Assembly (NCBI GenBank): GCA_947345935.1
Contig: CAMZZN010000002.1
Coordinates: 79,096 to 143,095, forward strand
Direction: 5' to 3'
Source: an uncultured Ruminococcus sp.
Lineage (GTDB): Bacteria; Bacillota; Clostridia; Oscillospirales; Ruminococcaceae
DNA length: 64,000 nucleotides
Positions 18,698-29,996 of the stretch are shown piece after piece. Numbering within the stretch: position 1 is the stretch's first letter; every line of letters starts with the position of its first letter. A program made the position numbers and the translations under genes. Below the pieces are notes generated by a model, which was not told where the DNA came from, searched no databases, and was given only the letters and a program-made list of their open reading frames with translations.

Positions 18698-19729
18698 ATG
18701 CAAATTTTAAAATCTGATTTTTATTATGATCTTCCCGAAGAGCTTATAGCTCAGACGCCGGTGGAGCCGAGAAGCGCTTCCCGGATGATGTGCGTTGACC
18801 GCCGAACCGGAGAGGTCAGCCACGACCGCTTCTATAATCTATGCGATCATCTGCGGGAAGGTGATTTGCTTGTAATGAACGATTCCCGTGTTATTCCCGC
18901 CAGACTGTACGGAGAGAAGATCGGGAACGGTACGTTTATCGAGTTCCTGCTGCTGGAGCAAAAGGGCGATAAAGTCTGGGAGATAATCTGCCGTCCCGGC
19001 AAAAAGGCAAAGGTCGGCACAAGGTTCAGCTTCGGCGGCGGACGTCTTATTGCCGAGGTCATTGAAGTCAAAGACGACGGAAACAGAATAGTCCGATTTG
19101 AGTGTGAGGGGAATTTCTTTACCGCTCTTGACGATGTGGGACAGATGCCTCTGCCTCCGTACATTACGGCAAAATTGGAGGACAAGGAACGTTATCAGAC
19201 TGTTTATTCCAGAGAACTCGGCTCTGCCGCCGCCCCCACAGCAGGACTTCACTTCACGCCTGAGCTTCTCGACAAGCTTCATGGAATGGGCGTAAAGACG
19301 GCGTTTGTAACTCTTCATGTGGGACTTGGAACTTTCCGTCCGGTAAAAGAAGATAATGTTCTGGATCATAAGATGCACAGCGAACATTATCATCTTCCGA
19401 AAGAAACAGCCGATCTTATCAACGAGACAAAGGCGAAAGGAGGACGTGTTATTGCCGTCGGAACTACATCCTGCCGGACTCTTGAAAGCGTGGCAAGCTT
19501 TTACAATGAGATCGCAGAACATGAGGGATATACGGATATCTTCATTTATCCCGGCTATGAATTCAAATGCATTGACGGACTTATAACCAATTTTCATCTG
19601 CCTGAGAGTACGCTTATCATGTTGGTATCGGCGTTTATGGGCTATGATAATACGATGAATGCATACAAAAAAGCCGTTGAGGAGCGTTACCGCTTTTTCA
19701 GTTTTGGAGATTCTATGTGTATTTTGTAA
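18698..19729 (+). CDS. queA: tRNA preQ1(34) S-adenosylmethionine ribosyltransferase-isomerase
   Basis: 343 residues. Transfers and isomerises the ribosyl group of SAM onto preQ1 at the tRNA wobble position, giving epoxyqueuosine. [15 protein letters not shown] at the N-terminus, [14 protein letters not shown] near 55-68, and [10 protein letters not shown] and [16 protein letters not shown] further on are family signatures. AAAAGGAG 6 bases before the ATG at 18698 fixes the start; the frame is open for 17 more codons upstream. First gene of a queuosine operon with tgt. Confidence 0.96.
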   Translation: MQILKSDFYYDLPEELIAQTPVEPRSASRMMCVDRRTGEVSHDRFYNLCDHLREGDLLVMNDSRVIPARLYGEKIGNGTFIEFLLLEQKGDKVWEIICRPGKKAKVGTRFSFGGGRLIAEVIEVKDDGNRIVRFECEGNFFTALDDVGQMPLPPYITAKLEDKERYQTVYSRELGSAAAPTAGLHFTPELLDKLHGMGVKTAFVTLHVGLGTFRPVKEDNVLDHKMHSEHYHLPKETADLINETKAKGGRVIAVGTTSCRTLESVASFYNEIAEHEGYTDIFIYPGYEFKCIDGLITNFHLPESTLIMLVSAFMGYDNTMNAYKKAVEERYRFFSFGDSMCIL

Positions 19730-19742
19730 AGGAGCATTGCAA

Positions 19743-20117
19743 ATGGATATTTCAGTATTTTTTAGGAGTATAGTCGAGAACGACCCGGCACGGGTGATCG
19801 TCTGCGACCTTGGGCATAAGATAATCTATATGAATCCGGCGGCTTCCGCATTTTATGAGAGGAAAGGGGTTCATCTTCTCGGCAGCTCGCTTCTCGACTG
19901 CCACAGCGGAGAATCGAACGGCAAGATAAAAGCCGTTGTAAGGTGGTTCGGTGAAAGCCGTGATAACAACAGAGTTTTCACGTTTCATAATTCGAAAGAA
20001 AATAAGGACGTCTATATGATGGCTCTCCGTGACGAAAGCGGCAGGCTTATCGGCTACTACGAGAAGCATGAGCACCGTACGCCGGAAACGGACGAACCAT
20101 ATAAGGATATAAAATAA
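19743..20117 (+). CDS. Small stand-alone PAS-domain protein
   Basis: 124 residues, essentially one PAS fold: RVIVCDLGHKIIYMNPAASA near 17-36, and RVFTFHNSKENKDVYMMALRDESGRLIGYYEKH from about 80 onwards. No output domain, signal peptide or membrane segment. AAAGGAG lies 8 bases before the ATG, 13 bases after queA, and tgt starts 9 bases after its stop, so it is inside the queuosine operon. Its ligand and role are unknown; similar small PAS proteins occur in related clostridia. Confidence 0.8.
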   Translation: MDISVFFRSIVENDPARVIVCDLGHKIIYMNPAASAFYERKGVHLLGSSLLDCHSGESNGKIKAVVRWFGESRDNNRVFTFHNSKENKDVYMMALRDESGRLIGYYEKHEHRTPETDEPYKDIK

Positions 20118-21257
<1,140 letters not shown>

Positions 21258-21267
21258 GGTGATTTGT

Positions 21268-21918
21268 GTGATAACAGCAATTTTTGATCTTGACGGCACT
21301 CTTGCCGATACATTGCAGGATCTTGCCGACGCTGTGAATTACGGTCTGAAAGAACTCGGATGTCCTATACATTCCGTAGAAAGCTATAAGCAAATGGTGG
21401 GAAACGGAGCACGGAAGCTGTGTGTTCGTGCGCTTCCGGATGACGTCAGTGACAGGGCGGGGGAACTTTACAATATATTTTGCTGCCGCTACGGAGGCCA
21501 TTATCTGGATCATACCCGGCTATATGACGGAATTGCGGAAACGATAAAAATCCTTTCCAAGTCCGGAGTGAGGCTTGCAGTGGCTACAAATAAGCCGCAG
21601 GACGCCGCCAGAAAGATAATTGCCGCACTTCTTCCGGAAGCAGGTTTTTTCAAGGTGCTGGGCGGCTGTGATGAACGTCCGAAAAAGCCTGATCCTACTG
21701 TGATAAGAGAGATACTTGACGGGCTTCCGGATAATAACAGGGTCTACATGATAGGCGACAGCAATGTGGATATACGGACGGCAAAAAATTCCGGGATTGT
21801 TTCCATAGGATGCGTATGGGGATTCCGTGGACGGCAGGAGCTCGAAGCGGAGGGGGCTGCGTTTATTGCAGAAAAGCCGCAGGATATCGCTGAAATAATA
21901 CTTGGGCGGAAAGTATGA
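21268..21918 (+). CDS. HAD-family phosphatase, phosphoglycolate phosphatase-like
   Basis: 216 residues. HAD motif I FDLDGTLADT is at residues 5-14, motif II in VATNKPQ near 105, and motif III/IV KKPDP and GDSNVDIRTAKNSG near 145-180. Resembles Gph/PpaX small-molecule phosphatases; the substrate is unproven. The open frame extends far into tgt, but GAGGTG 6 bases before a GTG codon at 21268 marks the likely start, 10 bases after the tgt stop. Confidence 0.85.
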   Translation: MITAIFDLDGTLADTLQDLADAVNYGLKELGCPIHSVESYKQMVGNGARKLCVRALPDDVSDRAGELYNIFCCRYGGHYLDHTRLYDGIAETIKILSKSGVRLAVATNKPQDAARKIIAALLPEAGFFKVLGGCDERPKKPDPTVIREILDGLPDNNRVYMIGDSNVDIRTAKNSGIVSIGCVWGFRGRQELEAEGAAFIAEKPQDIAEIILGRKV

Positions 21919-21963
21919 CAACGGCTCGTGCAATAATAAGTTTCGCAAGATGTGAAGTAGGTA

Positions 21964-21992
21964 TTGACAAATGTGCTGATTTGCTGTAAAAT
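21964..21992 (+). promoter_or_regulatory. Promoter of secA
   Basis: TTGACA (21964-21969) and TAAAAT (21987-21992), spacer 17 bases, about 60 bases before the secA start. Confidence 0.8.
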
Positions 21993-22053
21993 ATATTATA
22001 TGTATTTATATCTTAAAGAAATAATCATCAATACATGAAAAGGCGGTATACAA

Positions 22054-24813
22054 ATGGGTTTATTCAAAGGAATTTTCGGCGCTAACGGCTACAGCAACAG
22101 AGAGTTGAAGCGTATCGAACCTATTAAAAATAAAGTCCTTGCACTTGACGAGGAGTATCAGCAGCTTTCTGACGCTGAACTGAAGGAAAAAACTCAGGAA
22201 TTCAAGGATAGGCTTGAGGACGGCGAGACACTTGACGATATTCTCCCCGAGGCTCTTGCAACGGTAAGGGAAGCAGCCTGGCGTGTTCTGGAAAAAAAGC
22301 CTTATCCTGTACAGATCATCGGAGCTATCGTTCTTCATCAGGGACGTATAGCCGAAATGAAAACAGGTGAAGGAAAAACTCTCGTTGCCTGCGTTGCTTC
22401 GTACCTTAATGCCCTTTCCGGTCTTGGCGTTCATGTTGTAACGGTAAACGACTATCTTGCAAAAACTCAGGCTGAGGAGATGGGAAAAGTTCATCGCTGG
22501 CTGGGGCTTACTGTAGGATGCATCCTTCATGGTCTTACTAATGATGAAAGACGTGAAGCATATAACTGCGATGTGACATATGCAACAAACAACGAACTCG
22601 GATTCGATTATCTCCGTGACAATATGGTAACTCATAAGGAAGAACGTGTTCAGCGTGCTCCTAATTTTGCCATCGTGGACGAGGTCGATTCGATACTTAT
22701 CGACGAAGCACGTACTCCTCTTATCATTTCCGGACGTGGGGACAAGTCTACGGATCTTTATTCAATAGTAGACCGCTTTGCCAAGACGCTTACGCCTACG
22801 ACCGTTGTTGAAATGGACGACAAGGCAGACCAGGACGCTCTTAATGAGACAGCCGACTATATTATTGACGAAAAGGCAAAAACGGCAACTATCACTCAGC
22901 GAGGCGTAAAAAAGGCGGAGACTGCTTTCAATGTTGAAAACCTTATGGATCCTGACAATATGACGCTTCTTCACCATATCAACCAGGCCATAAAGGCAAA
23001 CGGTATTATGAGAAACGATATTGATTATGTTGTCAAGGACGGAGAAATTATAATCGTTGACGAATTCACAGGACGTCTTATGATGGGACGACGTTTCAAT
23101 GACGGACTTCATCAGGCAATCGAGGCAAAGGAAGGCGTAAAGATCAAGAGCGAGTCAAAAACCCTTGCAACGATCACTTTCCAGAATTTCTTCCGTCTTT
23201 ATACAAAGCTTTCCGGAATGACCGGTACTGCTATGACCGAGGAAGCAGAGTTCAAGGAGATATATAAACTGGACGTTATCTCTATCCCGACAAATAAGCC
23301 TGTTATAAGAATCGACCATAACGATCAGGTTTTCAGTTCTGAAAAGGGAAAGTATGCCGCTATCATAGAAAAGATCATTGAATGTCACGATAAAGGACAG
23401 CCTATCCTTGTAGGTACGGTTTCCATTGAAAAATCTGAACTTCTTTCCGCTATGCTGAAAAGAAAGGGGGTTAAGCATGAAGTGCTTAATGCCAAGCAGC
23501 ACGCCAAAGAAGCTGAGATCGTAGCGCAGGCAGGTAAGTACGGCGCTGTTACTATTGCCACAAATATGGCAGGACGTGGTACCGATATCATGCTGGGCGG
23601 AAACGCAGAATTTCTTGCAAGAGCAGAAATGAGAAAGCGTCAGATACCTGAGGAGATAATCACTGAGGCTATCGGTTTTGCAGATACTGATAATCAGGAA
23701 ATTTTGCAGGCAAGAGAACTGTATCGCCAGCTTTACAATAAGTTTAACGAGGAAGTAAAGGAAAAGGCTGTAAAGGTCAAGGAAGCAGGCGGACTTTATA
23801 TTCTTGGTACAGAGCGTCATGAATCAAGACGTATTGACAATCAGCTGCGTGGACGTTCGGGACGTCAGGGCGATGAGGGCGAAAGCTGCTTTTTCCTTTC
23901 GGTAGAGGATGATCTCATGCGAATCTTTGCCGGCGAGCGTCTTGAAAACATGATGAGAACACTTAATGTGGACGAAAGTATGCCTATTGAAAGCAAGCTT
24001 CTCACAAAGATCATTGAATCCTCGCAGAAGAAAGTCGAAGGCAACAATTTCAGCATCAGAAAGAATGTACTTAATTACGATGACGTTATGAACACTCAGC
24101 GTGAGATCATATATAAGCAGAGAGCGCAGGTTCTGGACGGAGAAGATCTCCACGAGAGCATTCTCAAGATGATGGAGGAGCTTATTACTACTACTGTCAA
24201 TACCTACCTTGTTGATGAAACGGTAAAGGAAGAATGGAATATCGTAGGTCTTAAGGATCATTTCCAGGGATGGCTCCTCGGACCGGAAGATCTGGAATTC
24301 ACTGATGAGGAGTTGGAGGATGTCACCAAGGAGGACATAATCGAAGCTCTTAGTGAAAAGGCAGGAGAGATCTACCAGGCTAAGGAAGAAGAATACGGCG
24401 AAGAGGTAATGCGTGAGCTTGAACGTGTTATTCTGCTTAAGGTTGTTGATACAAAGTGGATGGCTCACATCGACGATATGGAAGAACTGAAAAAAGGTAT
24501 CGGATTACGCTCCTACGGTCAGAAGAATCCTGTAATTGAGTACCGTTTCGAGGGATTTGAAATGTTCGACGCAATGGTTGAGGCTATCCGTGAGGATACT
24601 ATCCATATGCTTCTTACCGTAAAGGTGAGAAAGGACAGTATGCCGGAGCGTGAACAGGTTGCCAAGCCGGATGCTCCTAATGCCGGAGCAGGCGACGGCA
24701 GTTTTTCCAATCAGGCTAAGGCAAAGAAGATAAAAGATAATGATCCGTGTCCGTGCGGCAGCGGCAAGAAGTATAAGAAGTGCTGCAAGGCAAAGGATAT
24801 GGAAAATAAGTAA
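22054..24813 (+). CDS. secA: Preprotein translocase ATPase SecA
   Basis: 919 residues. Drives secreted proteins through SecYEG. Walker A MKTGEGKT near 102-109, the DEAD-type [15 protein letters not shown] near 206-220, and the second helicase domain motif [10 protein letters not shown] near 605-614 are intact. The C-terminus has the zinc-binding tail [13 protein letters not shown], which is thought to contact SecB or lipids and is present although Firmicutes usually lack SecB. AAGGCGG precedes the ATG. Confidence 0.97.
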   Translation: MGLFKGIFGANGYSNRELKRIEPIKNKVLALDEEYQQLSDAELKEKTQEFKDRLEDGETLDDILPEALATVREAAWRVLEKKPYPVQIIGAIVLHQGRIAEMKTGEGKTLVACVASYLNALSGLGVHVVTVNDYLAKTQAEEMGKVHRWLGLTVGCILHGLTNDERREAYNCDVTYATNNELGFDYLRDNMVTHKEERVQRAPNFAIVDEVDSILIDEARTPLIISGRGDKSTDLYSIVDRFAKTLTPTTVVEMDDKADQDALNETADYIIDEKAKTATITQRGVKKAETAFNVENLMDPDNMTLLHHINQAIKANGIMRNDIDYVVKDGEIIIVDEFTGRLMMGRRFNDGLHQAIEAKEGVKIKSESKTLATITFQNFFRLYTKLSGMTGTAMTEEAEFKEIYKLDVISIPTNKPVIRIDHNDQVFSSEKGKYAAIIEKIIECHDKGQPILVGTVSIEKSELLSAMLKRKGVKHEVLNAKQHAKEAEIVAQAGKYGAVTIATNMAGRGTDIMLGGNAEFLARAEMRKRQIPEEIITEAIGFADTDNQEILQARELYRQLYNKFNEEVKEKAVKVKEAGGLYILGTERHESRRIDNQLRGRSGRQGDEGESCFFLSVEDDLMRIFAGERLENMMRTLNVDESMPIESKLLTKIIESSQKKVEGNNFSIRKNVLNYDDVMNTQREIIYKQRAQVLDGEDLHESILKMMEELITTTVNTYLVDETVKEEWNIVGLKDHFQGWLLGPEDLEFTDEELEDVTKEDIIEALSEKAGEIYQAKEEEYGEEVMRELERVILLKVVDTKWMAHIDDMEELKKGIGLRSYGQKNPVIEYRFEGFEMFDAMVEAIREDTIHMLLTVKVRKDSMPEREQVAKPDAPNAGAGDGSFSNQAKAKKIKDNDPCPCGSGKKYKKCCKAKDMENK

Positions 24814-24827
24814 TACTAAAGTTCACA

Positions 24828-24851
24828 AAGGCGGATGCATAGTCCGCCTTT
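24828..24851 (+). terminator. Terminator after secA
   Basis: AAAGGCGGA / TCCGCCTTT, 9-bp stem, 6-base loop, followed by TTG. Confidence 0.7.
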
Positions 24852-24879
24852 TGTTGCAGAAGGGTCAGGTAAGGATCAG

Positions 24880-25596
24880 ATGAGAAAGTATTTTATTTTT
24901 CTGATAGCAGCCGGAATCTTATCTGGATGTTCTGACAGAGAAAAAAGCTCTGCTTCAAGCGAAAAAGAAAAAGCTCCTGTTTCGGACATCAAAGGGGAAA
25001 TAACAATTCCGGAGACATCTGAATCCGCAGCTTTGAAAGATTCGGAGTATAAATTCAAAGTTGAAGACGCTGGCATCTTATATTACAACGGAGGTTCTGT
25101 TTTACAGAAAATAGAGATCGACTGCACGGAACTTCTGAGAATGGCGGAAATTTATGATAAAGATCCGGCAAATCTGCTTGTTGTCAGTGATTTTGATTTC
25201 GACGGCTATGATGATCTTTTTGTGCCAAAAACAACGCTTGTGGCAAATATGCCGGGAACTTATTATCGTTTTAACCCCACAGTGAATTTTGATCCTTTTG
25301 AAAAATGGGATGTGCTGAATGAAGTTGGTTTTCTGATGAAAGCCGACAGTGAAAACGGAATTTTACATTTTTCATTACGTGGCAGCGCTGTGGATCACGA
25401 CTGGATCATCTATAAATGGGAAAGCGGAAAACTCCAACCTGTTTCCCGTGAGCTTCAGTATATGAATGGCAGCGATATCTACATAGACTGCTTTGAATAT
25501 GACAATGACGGAAAAGAAACTCTTGTAAAAAGAAAACGTGCTGTTCTTGGAGAAAATAATGAATGGCTCGGTACGGAAGATGTTGAATTAAAGTGA
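24880..25596 (+). CDS. Lipoprotein with an FG-GAP-like segment
   Basis: 238 residues. The signal ends in a lipobox, GILSGC at residues 13-18, followed by a Ser/Glu-rich linker. A segment SDFDFDGYDDLFVP near residue 104-117 resembles the calcium-binding loop of FG-GAP/VCBS repeats. No known enzyme motif. The frame opens 15 codons earlier; AAGGAT before the ATG at 24880 is the better start. Role unknown; it is followed closely by a methyltransferase gene. Confidence 0.7.
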   Translation: MRKYFIFLIAAGILSGCSDREKSSASSEKEKAPVSDIKGEITIPETSESAALKDSEYKFKVEDAGILYYNGGSVLQKIEIDCTELLRMAEIYDKDPANLLVVSDFDFDGYDDLFVPKTTLVANMPGTYYRFNPTVNFDPFEKWDVLNEVGFLMKADSENGILHFSLRGSAVDHDWIIYKWESGKLQPVSRELQYMNGSDIYIDCFEYDNDGKETLVKRKRAVLGENNEWLGTEDVELK

Positions 25597-25614
25597 AAGG
25601 AACTTATCAATTAT

Positions 25615-26382
25615 ATGTCGGATTACAGCGCTTTTGCACGATTTTACGATAAGCTTACGGCGAATATTGACTATCGTAAGCGGGGAGAATATTTTCATGA
25701 GATAATAAAGAAATTCAAGACAACAAGCGGAAACATCCTCCTTGATCTCGCCTGCGGAACGGGCAGTATTTCAGAGGTAATGGCTGATCTCGGGTACGAT
25801 GTTATCGGCGTTGACAATTCCGATGAAATGCTGGGAATAGCCATAGAAAAGAAGTTTGACAGCGGCAGCAGCATACAGTATCTTTGTCAGGATATGCGCT
25901 GCCTGGATATGTACGGAACAATAGATGTAACGATATGCGCTCTTGACAGCATAAATCATCTGTCGTCTATCGGGGATGTCCGGAAAGTTTTTGAAAGCGT
26001 GGCTTTCTTCTCGGAGCAGAACGCTTTGTTTATCTTCGATGTGAACACACTATATAAGCATCGTAATGTTCTCGCCGATAATACTTTCACCTATGAGGCA
26101 GAGGGCGTTTATTGTATCTGGGAGAATACTCTCGACAAGGAAACTGACGAGGTACGGATGAATCTGGAATTTTTTGAAGAGCTTGACAGCGGTTTGTATG
26201 AACGCAGTTCAGACAGCTTTTCCGAGAAAGCGTACAGTGAATCGGAACTTGAAAAGCTGCTGGCAGAATCGGGATTTGAGCTTCTTGTAAAGTACGGAGA
26301 TGATACATTCGCACTGCCTGCTGATAATACGCAGCGTATAGTGTATGTTACGAGATGCATACGAAATGGTCAGAATATATGA
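25615..26382 (+). CDS. Class I SAM-dependent methyltransferase
   Basis: 255 residues. Motif I LLDLACGTGSISE near 42-54 and the acidic VIGVDNSDEML near 63-73 are typical of Rossmann-fold methyltransferases. The N-terminal YSAFARFYDKL is common in a broadly distributed clostridial family. The substrate cannot be told. AAAGGAAC precedes the ATG; it forms a run with hslO 12 bases later. Confidence 0.85.
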   Translation: MSDYSAFARFYDKLTANIDYRKRGEYFHEIIKKFKTTSGNILLDLACGTGSISEVMADLGYDVIGVDNSDEMLGIAIEKKFDSGSSIQYLCQDMRCLDMYGTIDVTICALDSINHLSSIGDVRKVFESVAFFSEQNALFIFDVNTLYKHRNVLADNTFTYEAEGVYCIWENTLDKETDEVRMNLEFFEELDSGLYERSSDSFSEKAYSESELEKLLAESGFELLVKYGDDTFALPADNTQRIVYVTRCIRNGQNI

Positions 26383-26394
26383 AAGGATAATACA

Positions 26395-27282
26395 ATGAGT
26401 AAATTATATAGAGCGATTTCAGCGGACGGTTCTGCATTTGCGGAAGTTCTTGACGCTAAGGATATCGTATCAGAGATAGAGCGGATACACACAACGTCTG
26501 CGGTTATAACCGCAGGTCTGGGACGTCTGGCTATAGCCGCTTCCCTTATGGGATATATGCTTAAAGGAGAGAATGATACTATTACTCTCCGTATAAACGG
26601 AGGCGGTCCTGCCGGACAGCTTACCGCTGTTGCAGACAGCCGGGGAAATGTAAAAAGCTGCGTGACGAATCCGGTAGTGGAGATCCCGCTTAACGCTCAG
26701 GGAAAGCTTGACGTTGGCGGAGCTGTCGGACGTGACGGTAATCTTTCCGTTGTGCGTGATATGGGACTTAAAGAACCATACGTGGGAGTGATCCCCCTCG
26801 TTTCCGGTGAGATCGCCGAGGATATTGCAAATTATTATGCAGTCAGCGAGCAGATACCTACAGTGTGTAGTCTTGGGGTTCTGGTAAATCCTGATCTGAC
26901 GGTAAGGTCGGCAGGAGGATTTTTGGTACAGCTGCTGCCGTTTGCCGACGAAAAATGCATAGATATCATTGAGGAAAATGTCAATAAAATGCCGCCGGTG
27001 TCAAAGCTGCTGGATGATGGAACATCACCGGAAGAAATTGCCGGAATGCTTCTTAAAGGTCTTGATCCGAACGAGCTTGATACCGCTTCACCGGAGTATC
27101 ACTGCGATTGCAGCCGTGAGAGAACGGAAAGGATTTTGCTAAGCATCGGTGAGGAGGAACTTTCAGATATAGCTGCGGAAGAAAAGGACACGGAAGTGTG
27201 CTGTCATTTCTGCGGAAGGAAATATGTTTTTACTCCGAATGAGATCAGAAAACTGATGGGAAGCTTAAGAAAGGAATCCTGA
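26395..27282 (+). CDS. hslO: Redox-regulated chaperone Hsp33
   Basis: 295 residues. Holdase activated by oxidative unfolding. The zinc/redox switch is present as CDC near residues 239-241 and CHFC near 269-272. RINGGGPAGQLTAVADSRGN near 67-86 is family-typical. GAAAGGAT precedes the ATG. The stop TGA shares its last base with the ATG of hflX, indicating coupled translation. Confidence 0.95.
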   Translation: MSKLYRAISADGSAFAEVLDAKDIVSEIERIHTTSAVITAGLGRLAIAASLMGYMLKGENDTITLRINGGGPAGQLTAVADSRGNVKSCVTNPVVEIPLNAQGKLDVGGAVGRDGNLSVVRDMGLKEPYVGVIPLVSGEIAEDIANYYAVSEQIPTVCSLGVLVNPDLTVRSAGGFLVQLLPFADEKCIDIIEENVNKMPPVSKLLDDGTSPEEIAGMLLKGLDPNELDTASPEYHCDCSRERTERILLSIGEEELSDIAAEEKDTEVCCHFCGRKYVFTPNEIRKLMGSLRKES

Positions 27283-28535
27283 TGTACGAAAATAAAACTG
27301 AAAATATTCCGGTCAAGGCGGTTCTTGCCTGCGTAGATACCGGAGAATTTGACGCAGAAATATCTATTCGTGAGCTGGAGGAGCTTGCTTCAACTGCCGA
27401 AGCCGAGGTTGTCGGTACTGTCATACAGAAACGTCCGTCGTACGATCCTGCAACCTGCATGGGCAGCGGGCGCCTTGAAGAACTGAAAGAACAGCTTGAA
27501 ATATTTAAAGCCGAGCTGGTTATCTTCGATCATGAGCTGACAGGCGTTCAGGTGCGTAATATCGAGAATATTCTTGATGTACGGATAATCGACAGGACTA
27601 CGCTGATACTGGATATCTTTGCCCAGCGTGCCCGAACCAAAGAGGGAAAGCTGCAAGTTGAACTGGCGCAGCAGAAGTATCGGCTGCCTCGTCTTACCGG
27701 AATGGGAACAGCTCTTTCAAGACTTGGCGGCGGTATCGGCACAAGAGGGCCGGGTGAAACAAAGCTGGAAACGGATAAGCGGCATATCAGAAAAAGGATC
27801 TCCTACCTTGAGAATGAACTGGAAGAACTTAAAAAGCACCGTGATTTTTCACGCTCACGCAGGAAGAAAGACGGAGTTCTCTGCGCAGCGATCGTTGGAT
27901 ATACCAATGTGGGAAAATCGACCCTGCTCAATGCCATGACAGATGCCGGGGTTCTGGCGGAAAATAAGCTTTTTGCGACTCTCGATACTACTTCCCGCTC
28001 GATAGAACTTCCCGACGGACGAAGCGTTATGCTTATCGATACGGTCGGACTTATACGCAGACTGCCGCATAATCTGATAGAGGCTTTCAAGTCAACGCTG
28101 GAGGAAGCTGCTTCTGCGGATGTAATTCTGAATGTTCAGGATCTTTCCTCTCCCGAAAGGCAGGAACAGGCTGAGGTCACCGAACAGCTTCTCACGGAAC
28201 TGGGCTGCGGCGATATACCGAGAATCAACGTAATGAATAAGATGGACGCTGCTCTTGATGCCGATATGGTCTTTGAGGATGATTCAACAGTTATGATAAG
28301 CGCCAGAGAACGTTGTGGATTCGACAAACTGCTTGAATGTATTGTAAGGAAGCTTCCTGTGACGGCAAGGAGGATGCAACTTCTTATCCCATATTCCAAA
28401 GCCGGATTTGCAGGCAGGATACGAGAGGAAGGAAAGATTTTTTCCGAGGAATTTGTTGAAACCGGCACGTTGACAGACGCTTTGATTGATGTAAAACTTA
28501 TCAGGGAAGCGGAGCAGTATCGGATAAAAGAATAA
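27282..28535 (+). CDS. hflX: Ribosome-associated GTPase HflX
   Basis: 417 residues. GTPase that splits stalled ribosomes under stress. The N-terminal domain ends in LSRLGGGIGTRGPGETKLE near 147-165. The G domain has GYTNVGKST near 206-214 (G1), DTVGLIRRLP (G3), NKMD (G4) and SARE (G5). It overlaps hslO by one base, forming a small stress pair. Confidence 0.95.
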   Translation: MYENKTENIPVKAVLACVDTGEFDAEISIRELEELASTAEAEVVGTVIQKRPSYDPATCMGSGRLEELKEQLEIFKAELVIFDHELTGVQVRNIENILDVRIIDRTTLILDIFAQRARTKEGKLQVELAQQKYRLPRLTGMGTALSRLGGGIGTRGPGETKLETDKRHIRKRISYLENELEELKKHRDFSRSRRKKDGVLCAAIVGYTNVGKSTLLNAMTDAGVLAENKLFATLDTTSRSIELPDGRSVMLIDTVGLIRRLPHNLIEAFKSTLEEAASADVILNVQDLSSPERQEQAEVTEQLLTELGCGDIPRINVMNKMDAALDADMVFEDDSTVMISARERCGFDKLLECIVRKLPVTARRMQLLIPYSKAGFAGRIREEGKIFSEEFVETGTLTDALIDVKLIREAEQYRIKE

Positions 28536-28562
28536 ATAAAAACAGCCGCATACCTTCCAATG

Positions 28563-28736
28563 CCATTAACTTAATGGTCTATGACCCTTTCACTTTTGTT
28601 AAGAGGGAATTTGCTCTATGAGCAATCATCCTACTTAAATTAAGCGCCTCTTTACGAGGCGCTTAATTTAAGTAATATTGGGTTTCCAAAGGGGATGTAC
28701 TCCTCTTTGGCAGGGGTGTGGGGACAGAGTCCCCAC
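28563..28736. repeat. Cluster of five hairpins between hflX and an AI-2E transporter gene
   Basis: In 174 bases there are: CCATTA/TAATGG (28563-28577), TTGCTC/GAGCAA (28611-28625), a perfect 19-bp stem with a 5-base loop (28632-28650 with 28656-28674), CCAAAGGGG/CCTCTTTGG (28686-28710), and GTGGGGA/TCCCCAC (28718-28736). The 19-bp hairpin could terminate both flanking genes, which converge here. The whole set is more than a terminator needs and resembles an interspersed repeat or a structured RNA. No ORF. Confidence 0.55.
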
Positions 28737-28757
28737 TTAAGTTTTTGTATATAGGGA

Positions 28758-29996
28758 TCATTTTGTTTTTGTCTGATCTTTTTTCGGCTCTTTCTTCTTT
28801 TTGGTCGGTTCTGGTGCGGTCGGAGCATAATCAGCGGTAACTGCGGACATATTTTTAGATTCAAGACGATAGCTGATATACTCGCTTATCAGCGAATACA
28901 CGACAGCAAATACGGGAACGCCGAGTATCATTCCGGCAAATCCGAAGAGACCGCCTCCCACAAGAATAGAGAACAGCACCCAGAATGAGGAAACGCCTGT
29001 AGACTGACCAAGGATCTTCGGGCCGATGACATTTCCGTCAAGCTGCTGTATAATAAGTATGAGAATTGCAAAAGGAATTACCTGCTTTGGCGACGATACA
29101 AGAAGAAGCAGTCCGCTGGGGATAGCTCCGATAAAGGGACCGAAAAACGGGATTACGTTGGTGATTCCTACTATAACGGAAATGAGGACTGCAAAATTTA
29201 TCTTCATTACCGTCATGCAGATGAAACAGAGGAATCCGATAATTATGGAATCTATGATCTTTCCGGAGATAAATCCGCTTATTGAACTGTTTGTCTGAGT
29301 GCACACCCGGAAAAAACCTGAAGCGCCTTTTTCCGGAAGTATCGCATAAGTGAATTTTTTGATTTGAGCCTGGAAATGCTCCTTATCATAGAGAAAATAA
29401 ACGGCTACGATCATTCCGATGAGAAAATCCTTGATAGCGATCATGAAAGCAAATGTACGGTCGGTTATTTTGACCATAAGATCGCCGACTTTAGGAAGTA
29501 AATTCTCTACAAATTTATTGACATCAATTTCCAGACGGCTTATCTGTTCGTCAGCGCTTTTTACCAGTTCAGGATATTTATCGGAAAGAGAATTTATCCA
29601 GTCACGACAATTGTCAATATATGTGTTGACGTTTTCAAAAATACCGGTTATGCTGTTGAGTACCTGAGGCAATATGATCGCAAGAAGCGCTGAAATTATT
29701 GTAATGAACACAATCATTGCGCTTGCAGCAGCAATTATGCGGTTCAGCCTGGGATGCGGCTTTTTGCGTTCAGTAAATTTTTTTGTTCGCTTTTCCACAA
29801 ACATCATTATAGGATTTACCAGGTAGGCTATAACAAGCCCCCAGGTGATAGGCGCTGCCACGGACAGAAATGTTTTTATCACTCTGCCCACTATAGTGAA
29901 ATTGAAAAGTATTGCGTAGACCACAAGGCAGGCTGTAAATGTCAGTACGGTGTAAATGGAAATTGTGTTATATTTTGTATTCCAGTTTATTTTCAT
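28758..29996 (-). CDS. AI-2E family (PerM/YtvI-like) transporter
   Basis: 412 residues with about eight membrane segments. GITNVIPFFGPFIGAIPS near residue 275-292 and GNVIGPKILGQSTGVSSFWV near 325-344 are the diagnostic C-terminal motifs. The family includes proposed AI-2 exporters and Na+/H+ antiporters, so the substrate is uncertain. The cytoplasmic tail is rich in Pro and Lys (TAPEPTKKKKEPKKDQTKTK). GAGGGAT precedes the ATG. Confidence 0.88.
   Translation of the reverse strand: MKINWNTKYNTISIYTVLTFTACLVVYAILFNFTIVGRVIKTFLSVAAPITWGLVIAYLVNPIMMFVEKRTKKFTERKKPHPRLNRIIAAASAMIVFITIISALLAIILPQVLNSITGIFENVNTYIDNCRDWINSLSDKYPELVKSADEQISRLEIDVNKFVENLLPKVGDLMVKITDRTFAFMIAIKDFLIGMIVAVYFLYDKEHFQAQIKKFTYAILPEKGASGFFRVCTQTNSSISGFISGKIIDSIIIGFLCFICMTVMKINFAVLISVIVGITNVIPFFGPFIGAIPSGLLLLVSSPKQVIPFAILILIIQQLDGNVIGPKILGQSTGVSSFWVLFSILVGGGLFGFAGMILGVPVFAVVYSLISEYISYRLESKNMSAVTADYAPTAPEPTKKKKEPKKDQTKTK

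Noticed and set aside
22060..22635. Minus-strand frame of 191 codons antisense to secA, with other similar ones up to 24468
   Set aside because: They mirror secA codon structure and are rich in Ser, Cys, Phe and Leu, as expected for antisense of a well-used gene.
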